Shown piece after piece: positions 54,911-63,190 of a stretch of 64,000 nucleotides of DNA. Source of the DNA: Falsiroseomonas algicola (lineage in GTDB: Bacteria > Pseudomonadota > Alphaproteobacteria > Acetobacterales > Acetobacteraceae); contig NZ_JAAIKB010000009.1 in NCBI RefSeq assembly GCF_011040385.1, forward strand, positions 124,001 to 188,000, given 5' to 3'. The position numbers and the translations under genes are program-made. Within the stretch, counting starts at the first letter, position 1; each line of letters starts with the position of its first letter. The notes beneath the pieces were generated by a model. That model ran no database searches. It worked only from the letters and a program-made list of their open reading frames with translations, and was not told where the DNA came from.

Positions 54911-55642
54911 ATGAGGTCAGATACCCCGAAGCGTCGCGCCCGCCCTGCGGCGGAGAGGACCGGCGCCGCCCCGCGGCGGGACGCCGAGGCGCAGCCGCGC
55001 ATCCCCGGCGAATCGCAGCGCCGCATCCTGGCCTGCGCGCGGGTGGAATTCGCGGAGAAGGGATTCGCCGGCGCCCGCACGGAAGCCATCGTCCGTGCCG
55101 CGGGCGTGAACCCCAACCTGCTCTACCACTATTTCGGCTCCAAGGACGGGCTCTTCGTCGCGGTGATGGAGGAGGTCTATGGCGACGTCCGGTCCCACCA
55201 TGGCGACCTGGAGCTGGATGCGCTGGCACCGGAGGAGGCGATCAGGCGGCTGACGGAGGCGACCTTCGACCTCTTCGTCGCCTCCGACGACGTGATCCGC
55301 CTGCTGTCCACGGAGAACATCCACCACGCCGAGCATATCCGCGGCTCCGACCGCATCGCCCATCTCTACGACCCGCTGCTGGCCATCATCGAACGCCAGC
55401 TGGCGCGGGGGCGGGAACTGGGCGTCTTCAGGGCGGAGGTGGATGCGCAGGAACTCTTCATCACCATCACCGGCCTCTCGTACTTCTACCTCTCCAACCG
55501 GCATACGCTGAGCGTCATCCTGCGCACGGACCTCAATGCGCGGGCGCGGCGGGAGAGGCGGCGGCGGCACATCGTCGATGTCGTGCTGACCTATCTGCGC
55601 CACGGCGATGACGGCGCGCAGCGCCTGGCACCGCGCAGCTGA
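54911..55642 (+). CDS. TetR/AcrR family regulator
   Basis: A 243-residue repressor. A basic disordered lead of ~33 residues precedes the helix-turn-helix (RRILACARVEFAEKGFAGARTEAIVRAAGVNPNLLYHYFGSKDGLF), and an all-helical ligand domain follows. No clear Shine-Dalgarno precedes the ATG at 54911. It sits between two operons that both carry the same 19-bp motif, so it probably represses the molybdenum hydroxylase gene and the downstream ABC importer together. The ligand is likely the imported compound. Confidence 0.9.
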   Translation: MRSDTPKRRARPAAERTGAAPRRDAEAQPRIPGESQRRILACARVEFAEKGFAGARTEAIVRAAGVNPNLLYHYFGSKDGLFVAVMEEVYGDVRSHHGDLELDALAPEEAIRRLTEATFDLFVASDDVIRLLSTENIHHAEHIRGSDRIAHLYDPLLAIIERQLARGRELGVFRAEVDAQELFITITGLSYFYLSNRHTLSVILRTDLNARARRERRRRHIVDVVLTYLRHGDDGAQRLAPRS

Positions 55643-55674
55643 ACGGCTTGACCGCGCCCGCGACACCTGGATAA

Positions 55675-55693
55675 GTTGACTAACTACTTAATC
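55675..55693. promoter_or_regulatory. TetR operator-like motif, copy B
   Basis: GTTGACTAACTACTTAATC, the reverse complement of copy A with two differences, lies 33-51 bp past tetR and 65 bp before the ABC importer operon. A sigma-70-like TTGACT is embedded in it. Confidence 0.7.
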
Positions 55694-55757
55694 GGACCGC
55701 CGAAGGCGGCCGCGTCCAAACCGGCGCCTCGCGCGCCGCCATCCGGAGGGAGCTGTC

Positions 55758-56759
55758 ATGAGGAAGTGGCTTGCGGCCGCGGCCGCCATCGTCGGGCTGC
55801 ACATCGCGGCACCCGTCGCGGCGCAGGAACGCGTGACGCTGGCGCTGAACTGGACGCCATCCGGCGACCACGCGCCGCTCTACTACGCCATCCAGCAGGG
55901 CTGGTACCGCGCCGCCGGCGCCGATGTGCGGCTGGAGATCGCGCGCGGCTCCGGCGCCTCCGCCGCCCGCGTCGGCGCGGGCGCGGAGATGGGCATCTCC
56001 GACCTCGGCTCCGTCATGGTCGCGCGCGGCGCGGGGGCGGACATCGTCGCGGTGATGAACATCTTCGCGAATTCGCCGCAGGGCTTCTACTGGCTCCGCT
56101 CCTCCGGCATCCAGTCGGTGCGCGACTTCGCGGGCCGCCGCCTCGGCAATCCGCCCGGCGACGCGGCGCGCGTCATGTGGCCCGCCATCGCGCGGCGGCT
56201 CGGCATGGAAGCCAACGCCGTCACCTGGGTGAACATCAACCCCGCCGCCAAGCCCGCCGCGCTCATCTCCCGCCAGGTCGATGGCACCACCTTCTTCTAC
56301 AACTACCACTACATCATGGAACGCGAGATCGGCGCCGATCTCGGCTTCGCCTCCTGGCGCTCGCTTGGCCTGAACCTCTACGGCAACAGCCTGATCGCGA
56401 ATGAGCGCTTCCTGCGGGAGAAGGCGGATGTCGCCCGCGCCGTGGTGCGCGTGACGCAGCGCGCCTACATCCATTGCGTGCAGACGCCGGAACCCTGCGT
56501 CGCCGCCATGGCCGCCGCCGTCTCCGGCATCAAGCCGGAGGAGGAGATCCAGAACTGGCGCCTGACGGTCGCGGAGCTCTTCAACGACGACGCCTTCCGC
56601 AACCAGGCCTTCGGCTTCATGGTGCCGGAACGCGTGCGCGCCGACCTCGCCGTGGTGCGGGAGACCTTCGAACTCCAGCGGCCCTTCGAGGCCGAGGCGG
56701 TGGCGACCAACGCGCTGCTCGACACCACGCTGCGCCTGCCCGCCGCCGCTACCCGCTGA
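55758..56759 (+). CDS. ABC substrate-binding protein, NMT1/THI5-like
   Basis: A 333-residue periplasmic receptor with a signal (RKWLAAAAAIVGLHIAAPVAA) and an SBP domain starting RVTLALNWTPSGDHAPLYYAIQQGWYRAAG. A single cysteine pair (IHCVQTPEPCV) may form a disulfide. GGAGGG precedes the ATG. It is the first gene of an operon that begins after operator copy B. Thiamine-pyrimidine-like or other heterocyclic ligands are typical of the family. Confidence 0.9.
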   Translation: MRKWLAAAAAIVGLHIAAPVAAQERVTLALNWTPSGDHAPLYYAIQQGWYRAAGADVRLEIARGSGASAARVGAGAEMGISDLGSVMVARGAGADIVAVMNIFANSPQGFYWLRSSGIQSVRDFAGRRLGNPPGDAARVMWPAIARRLGMEANAVTWVNINPAAKPAALISRQVDGTTFFYNYHYIMEREIGADLGFASWRSLGLNLYGNSLIANERFLREKADVARAVVRVTQRAYIHCVQTPEPCVAAMAAAVSGIKPEEEIQNWRLTVAELFNDDAFRNQAFGFMVPERVRADLAVVRETFELQRPFEAEAVATNALLDTTLRLPAAATR

Positions 56760-56768
56760 GCATCCGCG

Positions 56769-57530
56769 ATGCAGCGCAAGACACTCCAGGTCGCGGGCAT
56801 TGCGCTGCTCGCCCACCTGCTCGCCCTGCTGGCCTGGCACCTGGTGGTGACGGTCGGCAAGGTGCCGGCCTTCATCCTGCCCTCGCCCGCCGCCACCTTC
56901 GCGACGCTGGGCAATGCCCGCTACGACTGGTGGGGCAACACCGCGGTGACGGCGGTGGAGATCATGGGCGGCTTTGCCATCGCCACCGTCCTCGGCGTGC
57001 TCTTCGCCCTCGCCTTTACCTGGAGCCGGCTGGCACTGACGCTGCTGATGCCGCTGCTCATCACCTTCAACATGATTCCGAAGGTCGCGCTCGGCCCGCT
57101 GGTCATCGTGTGGATGAGCTATGGCGTCGTCACCAACATCGTCATCGCCTTCGCCATCGCCTTCTTCCCCATCCTGCTGACGACGCTGCGCGGGCTGCGG
57201 GAGACGGAGCCGGAGCTGCTGGAACTGGTGGGCGCGCTGCACGCCACGCGCTGGCAGGTCTTCACCAAGATCCAGCTGCCGGGTTCACTGCCCTACCTCT
57301 TCTCCGGCATGAAGGTGGGCTCCGTGCTCGCCGTTGCAGGCGCCATCGTCGGCGAGTTCATCGGATCGGAAGCCGGGCTCGGCTACCTCATGCTGCAGGT
57401 GCAGGTGCGGCTCGACACCGCGGCGATGATGATGTCGGTGCTGCTGATCAGCCTGATCGGCATCATCCTCTATGGCCTCGTCTCGGCGCTCGAGGCGCTG
57501 GTGGTGGTGCGCGATGCCCGTCTCGGCTGA
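56769..57530 (+). CDS. ABC permease (NitT/TauT type)
   Basis: A 253-residue permease with about six helices and the EAA loop ELVGALHATRWQVFTKIQLPGSLP. It is 9 bp after the receptor gene and 4 bp before the ATPase ATG at 57535, completing a single-permease importer. Confidence 0.9.
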   Translation: MQRKTLQVAGIALLAHLLALLAWHLVVTVGKVPAFILPSPAATFATLGNARYDWWGNTAVTAVEIMGGFAIATVLGVLFALAFTWSRLALTLLMPLLITFNMIPKVALGPLVIVWMSYGVVTNIVIAFAIAFFPILLTTLRGLRETEPELLELVGALHATRWQVFTKIQLPGSLPYLFSGMKVGSVLAVAGAIVGEFIGSEAGLGYLMLQVQVRLDTAAMMMSVLLISLIGIILYGLVSALEALVVVRDARLG

Positions 57531-57534
57531 TCCC

Positions 57535-58311
57535 ATGAACACGGAGGCCGCGCCCTTCATCCGCCTGCGCAACGTCGCCAAGACCTTCACGCGCGACGGT
57601 GCGGAGTTCCAGGCGCTGTCGGATGCCAGCTTCGACATCCGGGCCGGGGAATTCGTCTGCCTGGTCGGTCCCTCCGGCTGCGGGAAATCCACGCTGCTCC
57701 GCATCCTCGCAGGGCTGCTGCCGGCCAATGCGGGCTCCACCGTCTCCATCGGCAGCCCGGCCGATCCCTTCCGCCCGGGCCGGGATGTCGGCATCGCCTT
57801 CCAGCAGCCGCTGCTGCTGAAATGGCGCCGGGTGCTGGAGAACGTCATGCTCCCCGCCGAGATCCTCGGCCTGCCGATGCGGGAGACGCGGGAGCGGGCG
57901 CGGGACCTGCTGAACCTGGTCGGCCTGTCCCAGGCCGAGCGGAAATACCCCTATGAGCTCTCCGGCGGCATGCAGCAGCGCGTCGCCATCGCGCGGTCCC
58001 TGGTGCATGACCCGAAGCTGGTGCTGATGGACGAGCCCTTCGGCGCGCTGGATGCGCTGACCCGCGAACGCATGAATGTCGAGCTGCTGCGCATCTGGGA
58101 GAAGAGCGGCAAGACCATCGTGCTGGTGACGCATGGGATCGGGGAGGCCGTGTTCCTCGGCCAGCGCGTGGTGGTGCTGACGGCCGGGCCCGCCCGGATG
58201 GCCGCCGACATCCCGATCGAACTGCCGCCGCAGCGCACGCTTGAACTCAAGACGAGCGAGGCCTTCGGCGCCTATTCCCGGCGGATCTACGGGCTGCTCG
58301 GCATGAGCTGA
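57535..58311 (+). CDS. ABC transporter ATPase (NitT/TauT type)
   Basis: A 258-residue ATPase. Walker A is GPSGCGKSTL, the signature is LSGGMQQR, Walker B is LVLMDEPFGALD and the H-loop is LVTHGI. An in-frame ATG at 57514 would overlap the permease end; neither start has a clear Shine-Dalgarno. It powers the importer encoded by the two preceding genes. Confidence 0.94.
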   Translation: MNTEAAPFIRLRNVAKTFTRDGAEFQALSDASFDIRAGEFVCLVGPSGCGKSTLLRILAGLLPANAGSTVSIGSPADPFRPGRDVGIAFQQPLLLKWRRVLENVMLPAEILGLPMRETRERARDLLNLVGLSQAERKYPYELSGGMQQRVAIARSLVHDPKLVLMDEPFGALDALTRERMNVELLRIWEKSGKTIVLVTHGIGEAVFLGQRVVVLTAGPARMAADIPIELPPQRTLELKTSEAFGAYSRRIYGLLGMS

Positions 58312-58382
58312 GGCCGGGGGGCTTGCCCTCCGTCCCGGCGCGGGGCATCCGCAGCGCGCCGACAGGGACGCCGCTTCGCATC

Positions 58383-59561
58383 ATGGACCAGCCCGCCACC
58401 GATCTCACCCAGCTCCTGCCCGCCCGCATCCAGGGCGTGGGCACCAGCCAGATCGGGCTCGTCGCCGATCGCGGCCGCGACGACCCGGAGGTGGTGAAGC
58501 TCTGGATCGGGGAGGGCGACCTGCCCACGCCGCCCTTCATCGTGGAAGCCGCCCATCGCGCCATGCTGGCTGGCGAGACGCGCTACACCTATTCCCGCGG
58601 CATCCCCGCCTTGCACCGCGCGCTGTCCGACTACCACCGCCGCCACTGGGGCGTGGAGGTGGCGCCGGAGCGCTTCGCCATCACCGCCGGCGGCATGAAC
58701 GCCATCATGCAGGCCTGCCAGGCGCTGCTGGAGCCGGGCGAGGAGGTGATCATCCCCGTCCCCGGCTGGCCGAACCTGGGCGAGGCCGTGCGCGTCACGG
58801 GCGGCGTGCCCGTCACGGTGCCCTATCGCCAGAGCGCCACCGGCCGTTTCTCCCTGCCGCTGGAGGACATCCTGGCGGCCGTGACGCCACGCACGCGCAT
58901 CATCGTGGTGAACTCCCCCTCCAACCCCACGGGCTGGGTGATGCCGATGGGGGAGATGGAGGCGCTGCTGGCGGCGGCGCGGGAGCGCGGGCTCTGGATC
59001 ATCTCGGACGAGGTCTACAACCACTTCACCTATGGCAACGCCATCGCGCCGTCCTTCCTGCAGCTCGCCACGCCGTCGGACCGGCTGATCGTCACCAACA
59101 CCTTCTCCAAGAACTGGGCGATGACGGGCTGGCGCGCCGGCTGGATCATCTATCCCGAGGGGCTGGCCGCCACCTTCGGCAAGCTCGGCCAGTACAACAC
59201 CACCTCCATCCCCACCTTCATCCAGCACGCCGCGGTGACGGCACTGGAGCAAGGGGACGGTTTCATCCGCACCATGGTCGGCCGCTGCGCGGAAGCCCGC
59301 GCCATCATGGTGGAGGGCCTGTCCCGCCTGAAGGGCGTCACCGTCTTCCCGCCCGATGGCGCCTTCTACCTGATGGCGCGGGTGGAGACGGGGGAAAAGA
59401 GCCTCGACCTGGCCTTCCGCCTGCTGCGGGAAGCGAAGGTAGGCGTCGCCCCCGGCACCGCCTTCGGGCCGGAAGGCGAGGGCTTCATCCGCATCTGCTT
59501 CGCCATCAGCCCCGAACTCGCACGCGAGGCCGTGGCGCGGCTGGCGCGGGTGCTGGGATAG
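58383..59561 (+). CDS. class I/II PLP aminotransferase
   Basis: A 392-residue aminotransferase of the AAT fold I group. Conserved strings are WIGEGDLPTPPFI, ITAGGMNAIMQACQALLEPGEEVIIPVPGWPN, NSPSNPTGW, SDEVYNHF and the Schiff-base lysine in NTFSKNWAMTGWRAGW (about 239). The substrate is probably an aspartate- or aromatic-type amino acid. It is 71 bp after the ATPase and may belong to the TetR-controlled operon, in which case it could process an amine or keto product of the imported compound. Confidence 0.9.
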   Translation: MDQPATDLTQLLPARIQGVGTSQIGLVADRGRDDPEVVKLWIGEGDLPTPPFIVEAAHRAMLAGETRYTYSRGIPALHRALSDYHRRHWGVEVAPERFAITAGGMNAIMQACQALLEPGEEVIIPVPGWPNLGEAVRVTGGVPVTVPYRQSATGRFSLPLEDILAAVTPRTRIIVVNSPSNPTGWVMPMGEMEALLAAARERGLWIISDEVYNHFTYGNAIAPSFLQLATPSDRLIVTNTFSKNWAMTGWRAGWIIYPEGLAATFGKLGQYNTTSIPTFIQHAAVTALEQGDGFIRTMVGRCAEARAIMVEGLSRLKGVTVFPPDGAFYLMARVETGEKSLDLAFRLLREAKVGVAPGTAFGPEGEGFIRICFAISPELAREAVARLARVLG

Positions 59562-59567
59562 GGTCTC

Positions 59568-60473
59568 TCAGCCCAGCATCTCCGAACCCGGCACGATGCC
59601 CCTCGGCAGGCCAGCGACATGCGCGGCCAGCTCGGCGGGGCGCGTGATCCACAGCCGGTCCCGATGCGCCAGGATGTGCTTCAGCGCGTCGCGCAGCGGC
59701 CGCAGGCGGAAGGGCTGGCCGACGACGAAGCTGTGCAGGACGATGCTCATCACCAGCGGGCGGTGGCGTGACTGCTCCAGCATCTCGTCGAACTGGTCGG
59801 TGATCATCTCCGCGAATTCCCGGCCCGTGTGGTGGCGGAACACCATCGCCGGGCTGTCATTCAGCTCGACGCTGTAGGGGATGGACAGGATGGGGCCGGA
59901 CCGCGTCGCCATCCAGAAGGGCTGGTCATCCGCCGGCCAGTCCATCATGTAGTCGAAGCCTTCCTCCTTCAGCAGGTCGAGCGTATGCGTGCCCTGCGAC
60001 AGCCACGGGCCGAGCCAGCCGCGCGGCGCGCGGCCGGCATGCCGCGCGATGCCGTCCCGGGATTGCTGGATCAGCCGCCGCTCATCCTCCTCCCACATCC
60101 CTTCCTGCCGTTCGGCATTGGTGCGGCCATGGCCGACGAACTCGTCGCCGCGGGCCAGGATGGCGCGGCCGATCTCCGGCATCAGGTCCAGCGCGGCGGA
60201 GTTGCAGTTGTGCGCGGCCGGCAGGCCGAGTTCGTCCAGCAGGGCGAGGATGTTCCAGATGCCCACCCTGTTCCCGTAGTCGCGCCAGGCATAGTTCCGC
60301 TGCGTCTGGGGCGACCCCGCCACGGTGCTGTCGCTGCCGAGGCCGGCGCGGAAGGCGTGGTGTTCGATGTTGGTGAAGACCTGCACGGCCAGCCTGCGCC
60401 CCTCCGGCCAGGCGTAGTCGGGGCGGGAGATGATGGCGCTGGGCGCATAGCGGTTCTGGTCGGGCAGCTTCAT
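59568..60473 (-). CDS. polysaccharide deacetylase family, PuuE/allantoinase-like, copy 1
   Basis: A 301-residue NodB-homology protein of the PuuE type, which acts on cyclic amides such as allantoin without a classic chitin deacetylase site. Visible strings are FTNIEHHAFRAG, HNCNSAALDLMPEIGRAI, GDEFVGHGRTNAE, and RGWLGPWLSQG. There is no signal peptide, so it is cytoplasmic. It lies downstream of the receptor-like gene on the same strand and forms an operon with it. Confidence 0.82.
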   Translation of the reverse strand: MKLPDQNRYAPSAIISRPDYAWPEGRRLAVQVFTNIEHHAFRAGLGSDSTVAGSPQTQRNYAWRDYGNRVGIWNILALLDELGLPAAHNCNSAALDLMPEIGRAILARGDEFVGHGRTNAERQEGMWEEDERRLIQQSRDGIARHAGRAPRGWLGPWLSQGTHTLDLLKEEGFDYMMDWPADDQPFWMATRSGPILSIPYSVELNDSPAMVFRHHTGREFAEMITDQFDEMLEQSRHRPLVMSIVLHSFVVGQPFRLRPLRDALKHILAHRDRLWITRPAELAAHVAGLPRGIVPGSEMLG

Positions 60474-60527
60474 CGGACGATCCTCCGCGGGGCGTGGCGC
60501 GCATGATGCGCCAGCCCCGGCACGGCG

Positions 60528-61448
60528 CTAGCCCCCGGTCGCCTCCGCCAGATAGGACAGGTCGATGTAGCGCGCGGGATCGGTCAGCGGCCGCGCCGGC
60601 ACCGCATAGGTGGAGCGCAGGCGCAGCACCGTCGCGATGCCCGCGGGATCGATGGTGAGGTCACGGCGCAGCCCGCGCACGGGATCGATCAGCAGTGCGC
60701 AGGCGCGGTCCGCCACCGCCGGCGCGCCGCCCATGCGCGCGCGGAACAGCGCGCCCACGGCATCACGGTTCTCGGCCGCGCCGATCCAGTCGATGGCATC
60801 CTTCCAGGCCCGGATGAAGGCCACCAGCGTCTCCCGGTTCGCAGCCGCCCAGGCGCGGGAGGCATTGCCCGTCACGCCGGCATAGGCGCCGATCATGTCG
60901 GTGGCGCGCGCCAGGCGGCGGAAGCCCTTCGCTTCCGCCACCAGGTCGGGCGGCGTGGTCAGCAGCGTCGCGGCGGTGCGGCCTTCCAGCAGCGCCTCCA
61001 GCCGCATGCCATGGCCGCCGACGCGGAAGAACGGCGTCTCCGCCTCCGTCAGCCCCGACAGGCGCAGCATCTCTCGCAGCACGAAGGCATAGCCGGTGGT
61101 CAGCGCATCCACCGCCAGGCTCTGGCCGCGCAGCGCCGCGATGTCGGGCACATCCGGCGCCGCCATCAGGCTCAGCACGGCGTCATCGATGCCCATGAAG
61201 GCGAAGAAATCGGTGCCGCCCTCGATCCCCGCCTCACCCTGTGCCTCCACATAGGTGACGACGTTGTCGAAGGCGGTCAGCGCCACCTGGCGCCGCCCCG
61301 TATGCAGGTCCCGCGCCAGCTCCACCGAATTGGGCGTGATGGACAGCGTCACCACGAGGCCGTGGCGCGCGAAGAAGCCCTGTTCCTCTGCCACCCACAT
61401 CGGCAGGTTGGACGCGCCCTGGAAGGCGACGACGTCGAGGGTCTTCAT
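60528..61448 (-). CDS. NMT1/THI5-like binding protein without signal peptide
   Basis: A 306-residue periplasmic-binding-protein-like fold: DVVAFQGASNLPMWVAEEQGFFARHGL, NSVELARDLHTGRRQVALTAFDNVV and VDALTTGYAFVLREML. The only supported start is the ATG at 61448, which overlaps the upstream gntR stop (ATGA) and follows GGAGAG. No hydrophobic leader exists at this start, and sequence upstream is the gntR gene. It is therefore probably cytoplasmic and might feed ligand to the regulator or to an enzyme. No permease or ATPase is in this group. Confidence 0.82.
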   Translation of the reverse strand: MKTLDVVAFQGASNLPMWVAEEQGFFARHGLVVTLSITPNSVELARDLHTGRRQVALTAFDNVVTYVEAQGEAGIEGGTDFFAFMGIDDAVLSLMAAPDVPDIAALRGQSLAVDALTTGYAFVLREMLRLSGLTEAETPFFRVGGHGMRLEALLEGRTAATLLTTPPDLVAEAKGFRRLARATDMIGAYAGVTGNASRAWAAANRETLVAFIRAWKDAIDWIGAAENRDAVGALFRARMGGAPAVADRACALLIDPVRGLRRDLTIDPAGIATVLRLRSTYAVPARPLTDPARYIDLSYLAEATGG

Positions 61449-62137
61449 CGCGCGTCGCTCTCCACGCCCGTCTTCTCCTCCAGCGCACCGCCGAGGAAAT
61501 TCGCGGTGTGGCGGTAGTGCTTCTCCAGCAGCGCCACGGCTTCGTCCGCCCGCCGCGCCAGCGTCACCTCGCACAGCGCCGCATGCTCCGCCGCCACGTC
61601 CCGCTGCGGATAGGCGAGGCTGTTGGAGAGGTTGCGGAACCGCGTGCTGCGGTCATGCAGATCGGCGCAGAAGGCCAGCAGGCTCGGCGCGCCGCAGGGC
61701 TCCAGCAGCGCCAGGTGGAAGTCGCGATGCAGCGCATCCCAGGCGGGGTTGGGGACGAAGGCATCGGCCTCCAGCGACCGCGACGCGCGCGCCAGGCGAT
61801 GATGCGCGACCAGCACGCGCTCCTCCCACGCCGCATCGCCGCGGGCGATCGCGGCCCGCAGCGCCGCCGTCTCCGCCAGGCAGCGCGTCTCCACCAGATC
61901 GGCCAGCGCCGCCTGGTCGGCGCCCGCCACGCGGAAGCCGCGCTGGTCCAGGCGCTGCACCAGCCCTTCCGCCGCCAGCGCGGCCAGCGCTTCCCGAAGC
62001 GGGGAGGCGCCGACGCCATAGCGTTCCCGCAGCGTCTCCAGCCGCAGCTTCGCGCCGGGGCGGAGCACGCCATGCAGGATGTCCGCGCGCAGCCGCGCTT
62101 CCACCAGCCGTGCCAGGGTCAGGGTGCTGTCCATCAT
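61445..62137 (-). CDS. GntR family regulator (FCD type)
   Basis: A 230-residue repressor with a winged helix (ILHGVLRPGAKLRLETLRERYGVGASPLREALAALAAEGLVQRL) and an FCD ligand domain (DFHLALLEPCG, AAEHAALCE metal-type histidines). It is translationally coupled (ATGA) to a receptor-like protein without signal peptide. It diverges from the second PuuE-like deacetylase gene, with AT-rich sequence between that includes GGCATGCAA and is a candidate operator. Confidence 0.88.
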   Translation of the reverse strand: MMDSTLTLARLVEARLRADILHGVLRPGAKLRLETLRERYGVGASPLREALAALAAEGLVQRLDQRGFRVAGADQAALADLVETRCLAETAALRAAIARGDAAWEERVLVAHHRLARASRSLEADAFVPNPAWDALHRDFHLALLEPCGAPSLLAFCADLHDRSTRFRNLSNSLAYPQRDVAAEHAALCEVTLARRADEAVALLEKHYRHTANFLGGALEEKTGVESDAR

Positions 62138-62293
62138 GCCAATTTAGCGATGCAGCGACGGCATGCAAGAATTTCGCCGATTTGCTGGTTGCCCGCCGGG
62201 GAAATTTCGACAAAATGCGCGGGACGTCCAGAACGCGCTACCGGCGCTGCGGCCCCTGGCGGGCGTGCCGCGCCTTGAGGGAGTGACAAGCCG

Positions 62294-63190
62294 ATGAGCC
62301 ACCCGAAGCCCACCATCCTGCGCCCGCAGGCCGATTTCCGCTTCCCCGGCGGCGCGCGGGTCGGCGTGATCTTCAACATCGCCTATGAGGGCTGGTCCCC
62401 CGGCGTCGTCCCCGGCATCGGCCCCATGGGCAATCCGCTGAAGCCCGGCTTCTACGATGCCAATGCGGCGTCCTGGGGCATGTTCGGCGCGGTGCGCGGC
62501 ATCTGGCGCGCGCTGGAGATCGCGGCGCGCAACGGCGTGAAGGCCAGCGTCATGACCAATGGCGTGCTGGCGGAGCAGTGGCCGGACACGATCAAGGCCA
62601 TCCACCAGGGCGGGCACGAGATCATCGCCCATTCCTACGGCATGGACATCATCCCGGTGTATCTGGACGAGGCCGGGCAGCGGGAGAACATCGCCCGCAC
62701 CACCGGGCTCATCAGCGACCTGACGGGCGAGAAGCCGATCGGCTGGATCAGCCCGCGCGGCACGGGCAGCCCGATCCATGTCCGCCTGCTGGCGGAAGCC
62801 GGCTACACGCATCACGGCGACTGCAACGACGACGACATGCCGCACCTCGCCATCGAGGCTTCGGGCCATGAGATCATCGGCATCCCGCTGATCATGGACA
62901 TCAACGACCTGCCGAGCGCCATCCGCTACGGCAACAATGCCCGCGCCATGCTGGAGCAGTTCCAGGACGCCTTCGCCGCCTGCCTGGAGCGTGAGACGCG
63001 GCCCGTCACGCTCGACGTCACCATCCACACCCATGTCTATGGCCGCCCCGCCGGCGCCTGGGTCTTCGACGAGATCATGAAGATCGTGAAGGCGACGCCG
63101 GAGGCCTGGACGGGCACGCGCGCCGAGCTCGCGGCCCATATGCAGTCGGGGCGTGCTTCGCTGGTCAAGTGCGAGGGCAGCAGCCGATGA
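62294..63190 (+). CDS. polysaccharide deacetylase family, PuuE-like, copy 2
   Basis: A 298-residue NodB-homology protein. Strings include VGVIFNIAYEGWSPG, KASVMTNGVLAEQWPDTIKAI, GHEIIAHSYGMDIIP and WISPRGTGSP. It differs clearly in sequence from copy 1 at 59568 but has the same fold and lacks a signal peptide. It is probably a cyclic-amide hydrolase. The stop overlaps the next Bug receptor start as ATGA. Confidence 0.85.
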   Translation: MSHPKPTILRPQADFRFPGGARVGVIFNIAYEGWSPGVVPGIGPMGNPLKPGFYDANAASWGMFGAVRGIWRALEIAARNGVKASVMTNGVLAEQWPDTIKAIHQGGHEIIAHSYGMDIIPVYLDEAGQRENIARTTGLISDLTGEKPIGWISPRGTGSPIHVRLLAEAGYTHHGDCNDDDMPHLAIEASGHEIIGIPLIMDINDLPSAIRYGNNARAMLEQFQDAFAACLERETRPVTLDVTIHTHVYGRPAGAWVFDEIMKIVKATPEAWTGTRAELAAHMQSGRASLVKCEGSSR

